A DNA stretch of 9,856 nucleotides from Acidobacteriota bacterium. Lineage in GTDB: Bacteria; Acidobacteriota; Vicinamibacteria; Vicinamibacterales; Vicinamibacteraceae. Positions 1 to 8,337 of the stretch are shown here, piece by piece. Within the stretch, counting starts at the first letter, position 1. Each line of letters starts with the position of its first letter. The stretch lies in NCBI GenBank assembly GCA_013695405.1, contig JACDAO010000197.1, forward strand, positions 1 to 9,856, written 5' to 3'. A model generated the notes under the pieces. That model was given only the letters and a program-made list of their open reading frames with translations. It did no database searches and was not told the origin of the DNA. A program made the translations under genes and the position numbers.

Positions 1-68
1 GGCAGGGCCAGACCGGCGGCCAGGAACGCACGGCGAGATGCGGACGAGGTGTGTGGGGTGTCAGCCAT
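1..68 (-). CDS. Tat-signal protein, N-terminal fragment (cut by window edge)
   Basis: Only the first 22 codons are in the window, running leftward from an ATG at 68-66. They read MADTPHTSSASRRAFLAAGL followed by Ala-Leu, with no stop. Ser-Arg-Arg-Ala-Phe-Leu at residues 11-16 fits the twin-arginine consensus (S/T-R-R-x-F-L) and the residues after it are hydrophobic, so the product is probably exported folded by the Tat system. The mature protein lies outside the window and its function cannot be told. No Shine-Dalgarno sequence precedes the ATG; a TACGAT hexamer (minus strand, 82-77) sits close enough to be the -10 box of a nearly leaderless transcript. The gene is divergent from the PQQ dehydrogenase gene, 47 bases apart, and could share regulation with it. 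Confidence 0.6.
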   Translation of the reverse strand, partial: MADTPHTSSASRRAFLAAGLAL

Positions 69-115
69 GGGGGAGCATCGTACCGGATCGTGCCGTACAC
101 TGCCGCTCACTTTCC
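69..115. promoter_or_regulatory. Divergent intergenic region with candidate -10 boxes
   Basis: This 47-base spacer lies between two diverging genes and must hold at least part of both promoters. Candidate -10 hexamers are TACACT on the plus strand (96-101) and TACGAT on the minus strand (82-77). No convincing -35 box was found for either. GTAC occurs at both ends of a loose inverted repeat (about 80-98) that might be an operator, but the match is only four bases on each side. The assignment is by position and weak consensus only. Confidence 0.25.
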
Positions 116-2257
116 ATGACTGCCCGCCTGCCGCTCGTCGTCGTGCTCACCATCGTCGCGCTGGCGTGCGCCACCGTCTGGACCCAGCCGGCACCGTCGG
201 CGATCGACTGGACTGCCCACGGCGCCGACGCCGGTCACCGCCAGTATTCACCGGCGGCACAGCTGACGCCGGCCAACGTCGCCCGATTGCAGGTGGCCTG
301 GACCTACCGCACCGGCGATGCCCGGCCCGACGGGCGCTCGCAGATGCAGTGCAATCCGATCGTGATCGACGGCGTACTGTACGCGACCTCGGCGCAGCTC
401 AAGGTGTTCGCCCTCGACGCCGCGACCGGCCGCCAACGGTGGGTGTTCGATCCCTTGGCGGTAGCCGGCCCGGACAAGGCCGCAGCCGTCGGAGTCAGTC
501 GAGGCCTGACCTACTGGGCCGAGGGCGACGACCGCCGCATCTTCATGGCCGCCGGCCCGTGGCTGTACGCCCTGCACGCCGGCACCGGGCAGCCGATTCC
601 AACCTTCGGCGAGGCCGGCCGCATCAACCTGCAACAGGACCTCGATCGGGACACCACCGGCCTGTCGGTGCTCTCCAACACGCCCGGGGCCATTTACAAG
701 GACCTGCTGATCGTCGGCAGCAAGGTCTCGGAAGGACCCGGCGCCGCCGCGCCCGGACACATTCGCGCCTACGACGTACGCAGCGGTCGCCGGCGCTGGA
801 TCTTCCACACCATCCCGCACCCCGCCGAGCCAGGCCACGAGACCTGGCCCGCCGACGCCTGGCAGCGGATCGGCGGCGCCAACGCCTGGTCGGGCATCAG
901 CGTCGACCACGAGCGCGGACTGGTCTTCCTGCCGACCGGATCGGCCGCGTTCGACTTCTGGGGTGGCAACCGCGCCGGCGCCAACCTCTACGCCAACTCG
1001 CTGCTCGCCCTCGACGCCGCCACCGGCCGACGCGTCTGGCACTTCCAGTTCGTCCACCACGACCTGTGGGACCGCGACCTGCCGACCGCGCCGATCCTCG
1101 GCACCGTGACCCACCAGGGGCGACGGGTCGACGTGGTGATGCAGGCCACCAAGACCGGCGAGTTGTTCGTCTTCGACCGCGCCACTGGCACGTCGCTGTT
1201 CCCGATCGAGGAACGCCCGGTCCCGCCCAGCACGCTCGAGGGCGAGGTGCCGTGGCCGACCCAGCCAGCGTCGACCTTGCCGGCCTTCTCGCGTCAGGTC
1301 TTCACCAGCGAGATGGTGACTCGACGCACACCCGAGGCCCGGGCCGCCGTGCTCGCCAAGATCGCGGGCGCGCGGATGGGGCACAAGTGGCACCCGCCGA
1401 GCGAACAAGGCACGGTCATCTTCCCCGGCTTCGACGGTGGCGCCGAATGGGGCGGGCAGGCCTTCGACCCCGAGCGCGGCGTTTTCTACGTCAACTCGAA
1501 CGACATGGCGTGGATCACCCACATGATCGCAGTCGACCGCAGCCGCGAGACCTCCCAAGTCGCGCAGGGCCGGCGCCAGTACCAGATCAACTGCGCGGGC
1601 TGTCACGGCATCGACCGCCAGGGCGATGCGCAGCACATCTACCCGTCGCTGCAGGGCGTCGCGCAGAAGCTGCCACGTGCCGCCGTCCACGATCTGCTCG
1701 TGCAGGGTCGCGGCGTGATGCCCGCCTTCAAACAGCTGACCGCCGAGCAACGCGCGCAGATCGTCGCCTACCTGTTCGGAGACGAGCCAATCCCTGGTGC
1801 GCGCACCCCGGACGAGGGACTGGCCGAGATTCCGTACACCTTCGGCGGCTATACCCGGCTGGTCGATCCCGACGGCTACCCCGGGATCACGCCGCCGTGG
1901 GGACAGCTCACCGCAATCGACGTCGGCAACGGCACGATCCTCTGGCAGGTACCGCTCGGCGACCGGCCCGAAGCGCGCGCTGCCGACGCACCGCCAACCG
2001 GCACCGAGAATTACGGCGGTCCGGCGATCACCGCCGGCGGCCTGCTCTTCATCGGCGCCACCAACGACGAGAAGTTCCGTGCCTTCGACCTGCGCTCCGG
2101 CAAGGTCCTGTGGGAGACCTCACTGCCGGCCGGTGGATACGCCACGCCGGCCACGTACGTGGTCGACGGCCGGCAGTACGTGGTGATTGCCGCGGGCGGC
2201 GGCAAGATGGGCACCAAATCCAGCGACGCCTACGTCGCCTACGCCCTGCCGCGGTAG
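116..2257 (+). CDS. PQQ-dependent dehydrogenase with inserted cytochrome c domain
   Basis: Predicted periplasmic quinoprotein that oxidises a sugar or alcohol with pyrroloquinoline quinone and passes electrons to its own haem c and then the respiratory chain. It has 713 residues. Residues 1-20 are a hydrophobic signal or anchor. Propeller repeats with the Trp-docking pattern (A-x-D-x-x-x-G-x-x-x-W) end near W109, W228, W308, W610 and W666; a fourth-position copy near 352-362 ends in Phe. HHDLWDRDLP at 314-323 and the late GTENYGGP segment are typical of the glucose/quinate dehydrogenase branch. A haem c site, CAGCH at 493-497, with likely Met ligand M535 (GVMPAF), is inserted between propeller blades (about 482-556). 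An upstream in-frame ATG at 38 would add 26 residues before the signal and is disfavoured. No Shine-Dalgarno is visible. The substrate cannot be read from the sequence; no PQQ synthesis genes are nearby. Confidence 0.88.
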   Translation: MTARLPLVVVLTIVALACATVWTQPAPSAIDWTAHGADAGHRQYSPAAQLTPANVARLQVAWTYRTGDARPDGRSQMQCNPIVIDGVLYATSAQLKVFALDAATGRQRWVFDPLAVAGPDKAAAVGVSRGLTYWAEGDDRRIFMAAGPWLYALHAGTGQPIPTFGEAGRINLQQDLDRDTTGLSVLSNTPGAIYKDLLIVGSKVSEGPGAAAPGHIRAYDVRSGRRRWIFHTIPHPAEPGHETWPADAWQRIGGANAWSGISVDHERGLVFLPTGSAAFDFWGGNRAGANLYANSLLALDAATGRRVWHFQFVHHDLWDRDLPTAPILGTVTHQGRRVDVVMQATKTGELFVFDRATGTSLFPIEERPVPPSTLEGEVPWPTQPASTLPAFSRQVFTSEMVTRRTPEARAAVLAKIAGARMGHKWHPPSEQGTVIFPGFDGGAEWGGQAFDPERGVFYVNSNDMAWITHMIAVDRSRETSQVAQGRRQYQINCAGCHGIDRQGDAQHIYPSLQGVAQKLPRAAVHDLLVQGRGVMPAFKQLTAEQRAQIVAYLFGDEPIPGARTPDEGLAEIPYTFGGYTRLVDPDGYPGITPPWGQLTAIDVGNGTILWQVPLGDRPEARAADAPPTGTENYGGPAITAGGLLFIGATNDEKFRAFDLRSGKVLWETSLPAGGYATPATYVVDGRQYVVIAAGGGKMGTKSSDAYVAYALPR

Positions 2258-2266
2258 CCGGGCCAA

Positions 2267-2290
2267 CGCGGGTGACCGCCGCCGCCCGCG
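2267..2290. terminator. GC hairpin in convergent spacer, possible terminator
   Basis: CGCGGG (2267-2272) and CCCGCG (2285-2290) can pair into a perfect 6-base-pair stem with a 12-base loop, starting ten bases after the PQQ dehydrogenase stop codon. It lies between two convergent genes, where a bidirectional terminator is expected. There is no T-run on either strand, so intrinsic termination is doubtful; it could instead stabilise the transcript end or be chance pairing in GC-rich DNA. Confidence 0.25.
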
Positions 2291-2296
2291 CAGACC

Positions 2297-2328
2297 GGCT
2301 TCGGGCTTCGGGCTTCGGGCTTCAGGCT
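2297..2328. repeat. CTTCGGG heptamer tandem repeat
   Basis: Three perfect CTTCGGG units (2299-2305, 2306-2312, 2313-2319) are followed by a fourth with one mismatch, CTTCAGG (2320-2326), and partial units at each end. The fourth unit carries the stop codon of the minus-strand propeller gene (TGA, 2324-2322), and its mismatch is what creates that stop. Because 21 bases make three units and seven codons, read-through in the minus frame would give a repeating Arg-Ser-Pro-Lys-Pro-Glu-Ala peptide. Short intergenic heptamer arrays of this sort are, as far as I recall, frequent in some acidobacterial genomes. Confidence 0.85.
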
Positions 2329-3350
2329 GAGGCGCGCTCGAGTTTGATCGGATACGTCTGCTTCGAGTTCCACTGCGCGACGTACATCGCGCCGCTGGCA
2401 TCGACGTAGACGTCGTGCGGATGGATGAACGGCGTGTTGTGGCCGACCAGCGGCTGCAACACGCCGTTGTCGTAGATCGGGGCGTCGCCGCCGACGACGG
2501 AGACCACCCGATCCCTGGCGTCCAGGATCAGGATCATCGCGTTCAGGCTGGCGATCGCGATGTGGCCGTCGGCCATCGCGGCGATGTTGCTCGGCTGCGA
2601 TCCGGGGACCGGCACCGTCCGCAGCAGCTCGCCTTTCGGCGAGAACCACTTGAGCAGCGCGTTGCCGCGATCGCAGACCAGCAACTCCTTCCCGCCGCGC
2701 CGCGTATCCAGCCAGATCGCGTGCGGTTGCTTGAGGTGTTCCGGAGCCGCGCCCGCGCCGCCGAAGGTCGTCACGTACTGCCAGGCCGGATCGAAGTGGT
2801 GGATGTAGTGCGAGCCGTAGCCGTCGCTGATGTAGAAGTCGCCCTCGGGCATCACCGCGACGTTGGTGGCGTGGTACTTCGACAGGTCGGGATAGCGGGA
2901 CGCCAGCGCGTCGGGCGCGATTCGCCGCAGCTCGCGGCCATCGGGCGCACACAACGACACCACCGACAACTGGTGATCGGTCACCCACAGCAGCTCGTCG
3001 CCACGGGATCCGGGGCGGAACTCCAGCGCGTGGGCCGCCGGGAAGCGCTGCTCGCGCTTGGCGACAAAGCTGCCGTCCTTCCGATAGGTAATCAGGTTGT
3101 TGCTGGTGTGATTGGTCAGCAGGACAATCTGGCCGTCGCGATCCTCGGTGATCGCGTGGCAGTCCTTGATCGGCACCTGGGCCGGGTCGAGCTGTCCCCA
3201 ACCGGGCCGGACGCGATAGCGGAAGGCACCCTGCCCGAGGGTGTCGTCGGCGCCCTGTACCGCGTCCATGGTCGTCTCAGCCATCGCCAGGCCTGCTCCC
3301 GCCGTCACCGCAGCGCCACCGACGCGCTTCAGCATGGTTCGTCGATTCAC
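2322..3350 (-). CDS. Tat-exported six-bladed beta-propeller, PAL-like (NHL type)
   Basis: A 342-residue exported protein whose repeats resemble NHL propellers and the lyase domain (PAL) that amidates peptides by cleaving peptidyl-alpha-hydroxyglycine. The start is a GTG at 3350-3348: a strong Shine-Dalgarno, GGAGGGG (minus strand, 3363-3357), lies six bases upstream. Residues 2-9 (NRRTMLKR) form a Tat motif and AMA at 22-24 is a likely signal peptidase site. Against rat PAL recalled from memory, the zinc histidines H585, H690 and H786 align with H107, H210 and H312, the catalytic Y654 with Y178 (SDGY), and R706 with R228 (CDRGN). The equivalent of rat R533 is not evident. Substrate is unknown; a lyase on peptides or another small molecule, or a non-catalytic propeller, are all possible. 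It is last in the operon, 20 bases after the aminotransferase, and converges with the PQQ dehydrogenase. Confidence 0.75.
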   Translation of the reverse strand: MNRRTMLKRVGGAAVTAGAGLAMAETTMDAVQGADDTLGQGAFRYRVRPGWGQLDPAQVPIKDCHAITEDRDGQIVLLTNHTSNNLITYRKDGSFVAKREQRFPAAHALEFRPGSRGDELLWVTDHQLSVVSLCAPDGRELRRIAPDALASRYPDLSKYHATNVAVMPEGDFYISDGYGSHYIHHFDPAWQYVTTFGGAGAAPEHLKQPHAIWLDTRRGGKELLVCDRGNALLKWFSPKGELLRTVPVPGSQPSNIAAMADGHIAIASLNAMILILDARDRVVSVVGGDAPIYDNGVLQPLVGHNTPFIHPHDVYVDASGAMYVAQWNSKQTYPIKLERASA

Positions 3351-3356
3351 GGGTAT

Positions 3357-3363
3357 CCCCTCC
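3357..3363 (-). promoter_or_regulatory. Ribosome binding site GGAGGGG fixing a GTG start
   Basis: GGAGGGG on the minus strand ends six bases before the GTG at 3350. It decides the start of the PAL-like propeller gene: an in-frame ATG 42 bases upstream (3392) would lie inside the aminotransferase gene and add 14 residues before the Tat motif. It is the clearest Shine-Dalgarno in the window. Confidence 0.7.
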
Positions 3364-3370
3364 AGCAGCG

Positions 3371-4722
3371 CTACTGTACTCCGGCCTCGCACGCGACCAC
3401 CGCAATCGAGGCGTCGAGGATGTCGAGGGCAACCAGCGCCTGGGCCCTGGTCAGCACCAGCGGCGGCGACACCCGCAGCGCGTTGCGGCCGGCGCCGAGT
3501 ATCAGCAGCCCGCGGGAGAACGCCTCGTCGATGACCCGGTCGCGCTCACGGCTCGCGCGCTCCCTGGTGGTCCGGTTGCGCACCAGTTCGACGCCGATCA
3601 TCAGCCCCTTGCCGCGGACGTCGCCGATGATCGCGTGCTTCTGCTGCAGCGCGCGAAAGCCGTCGAGCATGTAGGCGCCGACGTCGGCCGCGTTGGCCAT
3701 CAGTTGCTCCTGCAGCAGGCGAATCGTGGTCAGCGCCGCCGCGCAGGCGACCGGGTTGCCGCCGAAGGTGCTGGCGTGTGCGCCGGGTGTCCACTCCATC
3801 ACCCCGGCCCGCGCGGTGACCACGCCGAGCGGCAGACCCGAGGCGATGCCTTTGGCCATCGTGATCATGTCGGGCTGCACCCCGAAATGCTCGATCGCGA
3901 ACAGCTTGCCGGTCCGGCCCATGCCGGCCTGGATCTCGTCGACGATCAGCAGGATGCCGTGACGCTCGGTCAGCGCCCGCAGGCGTTGATGGAACTGCGG
4001 CGGCGGCACCAGGTAGCCCCCCTCGCCCTGGATCGGCTCGACCACCAACCCGGCGACCTCGTCGGGCGAGACCAGATGGACCATCACTTTCTCTTCGAGG
4101 AACTCGAGGCATTCGGCCTGGCAGCGATCCGGCGTCAGGCCGACGGGACAGCGGTAGCACTCGGCGTACGGCGCATGGAACACGCCTGGCGCGGTGGTCG
4201 CGCCGAAGCCCGTACGCTGCACGCTCCGGCTCGCCGTCAACGACAGGGCGCCCAGCGTCCGGCCGTGGAACGAGCCCATGAAGGCAATCAGGAATGGCCG
4301 CTTCGACTGATAGCGCGCCAGCTTGATCGCCGCCTCGTTGGCTTCCGCGCCGGAGTTGCCGAAGAACGAGCGGCTCGGCCCGGGCATCGGCGCCGACTCG
4401 GACAGCACCTCGGCCAGCCGCACCTGCGGCTCGTAGTAGAAGTCGGTGCCCGACATGTGCAGGAACTTGCCGGCCTGCTCGACGATCGAGGCGACCACCG
4501 CCGGGTGCGAGTGGCCGGTCGAGTTCACGGCGATGCCGGCCGTGCAATCGAGGAAGACGTTGCCGTCGACGTCCTCGACCATCGCGCCTTCGCCACGCGC
4601 CATCACGAACGGATAGCCGCGCGTGTACGACGGCGACACGACGTGCCGGTCGCGCTCGATGATCGCCCTGGCCCTGGGCCCGGGCAGCGTGGTTTGGAAG
4701 TGCGGCACCTGCGGCAGTGTGC

Positions 4723-4726
<4 letters not shown>
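3371..4726 (-). CDS. Class III PLP aminotransferase (GABA/ornithine type)
   Basis: A 451-residue cytosolic aminotransferase that moves an amino group from an omega-amino substrate such as 4-aminobutyrate, ornithine or acetylornithine to 2-oxoglutarate. Visible class III landmarks: the phosphate-binding GNSGAEAN (123-130), SFHGRT (152-157) whose Phe/His stack near PLP, E230 and the QGEGG loop (233-237), VDEIQ with D263 that binds the pyridine nitrogen, the PLP lysine K292 in MAKGIASG, the S/T-F-G-G-N-P loop (319-325), and R418 that usually binds the substrate carboxylate. Length matches the family. A four-cysteine cluster (C190, C193, C202, C206) is present, similar to the CYRCP segment I recall in archaeal-type GABA/ornithine aminotransferases. 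The ATG overlaps the cysS stop codon as ATGA, suggesting translational coupling. Exact substrate cannot be assigned; no arginine or GABA pathway genes are adjacent. Confidence 0.88.
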
Positions 4727-6138
<1,412 letters not shown>

Positions 6139-6156
6139 GCGGCACACCGTGGGCAG

Positions 6157-6181
6157 GCCGTGGCGGATAGCCGCCGTCGGC
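6157..6181 (-). promoter_or_regulatory. Hairpin between Cys-rich ORF end and cysS start
   Basis: On the minus strand GCCG (6181-6178) pairs with CGGC (6160-6157), and GGCGG (6175-6171) pairs with CCGCC (6166-6162) around the loop CTAT, with a small two-by-one internal bulge. This gives nine base pairs, starting nine bases after the stop codon of the upstream ORF and ending 18 bases before the cysS ATG. The upstream ORF ends with three TGC codons in its last eight. A role in cysteine-dependent control of cysS is a hypothesis only; stems of this size also arise by chance in GC-rich DNA. Confidence 0.3.
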
Positions 6182-6189
6182 ACGAGGAA

Positions 6190-6570
6190 TCAGACGCAGC
6201 GGCAGGAGACGCGGCAGATTGCCTGGTCGCCCTCGACGCCGCAGGTGACCTGGACATCGGCCGCCAGCGACGGCAGATCGGTGGCCGCCGGCGCCGGGAT
6301 CGCGCCCGGCGACCACCGCATCTCGGCCACCAGCGCGCCGCCCTCGCGCGCGAACCCGAAGCCAATCGTCGCGGCGTCGTCAGACACGCGGGTCAACAAC
6401 CAGGGAATCACCTGGTGCATCGCCAACACGAACGGCTCGGTCTGCGCGCCCGGTCCGGCCGCCGCGGCCACCCGACCGACCAGCGCCCGCATCGCCTCGA
6501 CGAACCGGCCGTCCGGCGAGCACCTGACCGCGAGGGGCAGCGCCGCCGACCCGTCCTCAGGCTGTGTCAT
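6190..6570 (-). CDS. Small hypothetical protein with Cys-rich C-terminus
   Basis: I do not recognise this 126-residue protein. It is likely real because it fills the space between ribF and cysS in an otherwise closely packed operon, starting 12 bases after the ribF stop. It has no signal peptide or membrane segment. Residues 18-60 look like two helices (DGRFVEAMRALVGRVAAA, then PFVLAMHQVIPWLL), followed by beta-like stretches at 67-86. That order faintly recalls the start of small GHKL/anti-sigma ATPase domains, but the expected Asn box is absent, so I give it no function. Five cysteines (17, 110, 119, 123, 125) include a C-x3-C-x-C end that could bind metal or form disulphides. All four C-terminal cysteines use TGC. 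The ATG at 6570 has only a weak Shine-Dalgarno. Confidence 0.6.
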   Translation of the reverse strand: MTQPEDGSAALPLAVRCSPDGRFVEAMRALVGRVAAAAGPGAQTEPFVLAMHQVIPWLLTRVSDDAATIGFGFAREGGALVAEMRWSPGAIPAPAATDLPSLAADVQVTCGVEGDQAICRVSCRCV

Positions 6571-6582
6571 ACGTCGGCGATT

Positions 6583-7557
6583 CTATAGCGAAAAGCGGTC
6601 GAACACGGACCGCGCCGCCGCCACGTCGGCGCCGATCTGGTGCACCAGCGCCTCGACTCCGGCAAACGCCTGCTCGCCGCGCAGGCGCTGTACGAAGGCC
6701 AGCCGCACCCGCGTGCCGTAGAGGTCGGGGTTGACGTCGAGCAGGTGTGTCTCGACACTTACGCGTCCGGCCGCCTCGAAGGTCGGACGCACGCCGATGT
6801 TGGTGACCGACGCATGAATCCGGTCGTCCACGGTCAGGGTCGTGGCGTAGACCCCATGCGGTGGCAGCAATTCGTTCTCGGTCTCCAGGTTGGCGGTCGG
6901 AAACCCAATCTGCCGGCCGCGCGCCGCGCCGGCGACGACGGTGCCGTCGATGTAGTAGTGGTGCCCGAGCAGCGCGCCCGCCTCGTCGACTCGCCCCTCG
7001 GCCAGCAGCCGTCGCACCCGCGTGCTGCTGACCACGAAGTCCTTGTAACGGACCGGATCGATCTTGTCGGCGCGGAACCCGTACAACTGCCCGAGATCCC
7101 GCAGCAGCGAGAAGTTGCCGGTGCGATCGCGGCCGAACAGGAAATTGCCGCCGACCCAGACCTCGGCGGCGCCGAGCCAGTCGACCAGCACCCGGCGGAC
7201 AAAGCTGTCCGGATCCAGCCGCGACAACTCGTGATCGAAGCGCACCAGCGCGACTCCCTCGATGCCGGCGCGGGCCAGCGCTTCGATCCGCTGCGCGGTG
7301 GTCATCAGCAGTGACGGCGCCTTCTCCGGGCGAAGCACCCGCGGCGGGTGTGGGTCGAAGGTCATCACCAGCGGGGTGCCGTGCCGCTCGCGGGCCTGCC
7401 GGCACACGCGATCGAGGATCTTCTGGTGGCCGCGGTGCAGGCCGTCGAAGTTGCCGAGCGCGACCACCGGATACGGCCAGCGCTGCGGCCGCGGCGGATC
7501 GTCCGGAAAGCGGATGACTTCCACCCGGAGCCGCGCGCCATGTCGCACGTCAGTCAT
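6583..7557 (-). CDS. ribF: Bifunctional riboflavin kinase / FAD synthetase
   Basis: Cytosolic enzyme that phosphorylates riboflavin to FMN and then adenylates FMN to FAD. It has 324 residues, usual for bacterial RibF. The N-terminal nucleotidyl-transferase half shows GNFDGLHRGHQ (35-45), TFDPHP (66-71), the GGNFLFGRDRTGN segment (136-148) and SSTRVR (177-182). The C-terminal flavokinase half shows GRQIGFPTANL (214-224), with the PTAN signature, then HGVYAT (234-239) and TNIGVRPTF (252-260). Both halves are intact, so both activities are expected. The ATG at 7557 overlaps the stop of the preceding hydrolase gene by four bases (ATGA), so translation is probably coupled. The stop TAG is followed after 12 bases by the small hypothetical gene. 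Confidence 0.96.
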   Translation of the reverse strand: MTDVRHGARLRVEVIRFPDDPPRPQRWPYPVVALGNFDGLHRGHQKILDRVCRQARERHGTPLVMTFDPHPPRVLRPEKAPSLLMTTAQRIEALARAGIEGVALVRFDHELSRLDPDSFVRRVLVDWLGAAEVWVGGNFLFGRDRTGNFSLLRDLGQLYGFRADKIDPVRYKDFVVSSTRVRRLLAEGRVDEAGALLGHHYYIDGTVVAGAARGRQIGFPTANLETENELLPPHGVYATTLTVDDRIHASVTNIGVRPTFEAAGRVSVETHLLDVNPDLYGTRVRLAFVQRLRGEQAFAGVEALVHQIGADVAAARSVFDRFSL

Positions 7558-8336
7558 GAGGGCGTGGTGGGATCGAGACGGACCGACTGTCGATCATACG
7601 CGAGCGCCATGCCGGCCGGCAGCCGGGCGTTGGTCGCGGCGTGGCCGAGATCGTGGGACATGTGGGTGAACAACGTCCGCCGCGACCCGGTGCGCTGGGC
7701 CGCCGCGACCGCCTCGGCCAGCGAGAAATGCGTCGGGTGGCGATGGTCGCGCAGGGCGCCGATCACCAGCAGGTCGAGGTCCTCGAGCAGGGGCCACGCC
7801 TGGTCCGGAATGCCGCTGCAGTCGGTCAGATAGGCGAAGCGGCCGATGCGGTAGCCGAGAATCGGGCGGCGCCCGTGCAGGATTGGCACCGGGATCCAGC
7901 ACGTACCGGCAATCTCGAACGGTCCATCGACCAGCGACGGCACCAGCCGGGGCACACCCATCCCCAGTTCGATCGGCGAGGAAAACGCGTAACCGAAAAT
8001 CCGGGTCAGGTCGTCCAGCGTCGGCTGGTCGCCGTGCACCACCAGCGGTCCGCCCTTGAGCGCGTTGAACCGGCGCAGGTCGTCGAGCCCGAAGACATGA
8101 TCGGCGTGGCTGTGGGTGTAGACGACCGCGTCGACCCGAGTCAGCCCCGCTGCCAGCGCCTGGCTGCGCAGGTCGGGCGTGGTGTCGACCAGCACCTGCG
8201 TGCCATCGTCCTGCGTCACGACAATTGAGGCTCGGAACCGCTGGTCCTCGGGATCGGCCGACTGGCATACCCCGCAGGTGCAGCCGATCACCGGGATGCC
8301 CTGCGAGGTGCCGGTGCCGAGAAACGTAATCTGCAC
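7554..8336 (-). CDS. PhnP-like metallo-beta-lactamase-fold phosphodiesterase
   Basis: A 260-residue cytosolic hydrolase of the metallo-beta-lactamase fold. The metal motif THSHADH (74-80) holds H75, H77, D79 and H80; H154 (PILHG), D172 (LTDCSG) and a histidine of THMSH (H225 or H228) are the likely remaining ligands of a two-metal centre. Near the start, GTGTSQGIPVIGC leads into C19-x-C21-x2-C24, matching the structural-zinc cysteines known in E. coli PhnP. PhnP cleaves phosphoribosyl 1,2-cyclic phosphate; this protein may do the same or act on another cyclic phosphate or nucleotide. No other phosphonate (phn) genes are in the window, so the symbol phnP is not used. The start is GTG (8336), one base after the DUF1844 stop, without a clear Shine-Dalgarno, so reinitiation is likely. 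Its stop overlaps ribF. Confidence 0.85.
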   Translation of the reverse strand: MQITFLGTGTSQGIPVIGCTCGVCQSADPEDQRFRASIVVTQDDGTQVLVDTTPDLRSQALAAGLTRVDAVVYTHSHADHVFGLDDLRRFNALKGGPLVVHGDQPTLDDLTRIFGYAFSSPIELGMGVPRLVPSLVDGPFEIAGTCWIPVPILHGRRPILGYRIGRFAYLTDCSGIPDQAWPLLEDLDLLVIGALRDHRHPTHFSLAEAVAAAQRTGSRRTLFTHMSHDLGHAATNARLPAGMALAYDRQSVRLDPTTPS

Positions 8337-8337
8337 G

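Noticed and set aside
36..39. HIGN in place of HIGH in CysRS (residue numbers given) as a possible defect
   Set aside because: HIGN is common among bacterial cysteinyl-tRNA synthetases, and KMSKS and all zinc ligands are intact.
38..115. N-terminal extension of the PQQ dehydrogenase from the ATG at 38
   Set aside because: It would put 26 polar residues ahead of the hydrophobic signal segment and overlap the start of the divergent Tat-signal gene; the ATG at 116 gives a normal signal sequence.
248..1750. 500-codon minus-strand ORF antisense to the PQQ dehydrogenase
   Set aside because: It mirrors a real gene with clear family motifs, has no recognisable domain, and long antisense frames are expected in GC-rich coding DNA.
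2297..2328. CRISPR-like array
   Set aside because: The units are seven bases, directly abutting, with no spacers; it is a simple tandem repeat.
49..2409. 786-codon plus-strand ORF in the second frame of the PQQ dehydrogenase
   Set aside because: It is an Arg/Pro-rich out-of-frame reading of the same DNA, as expected from GC-rich codon use.
2415..3674. 419-codon plus-strand ORF over the propeller gene
   Set aside because: It is antisense to a gene with a strong ribosome binding site, a Tat signal and conserved active-site residues; its own sequence is low complexity.
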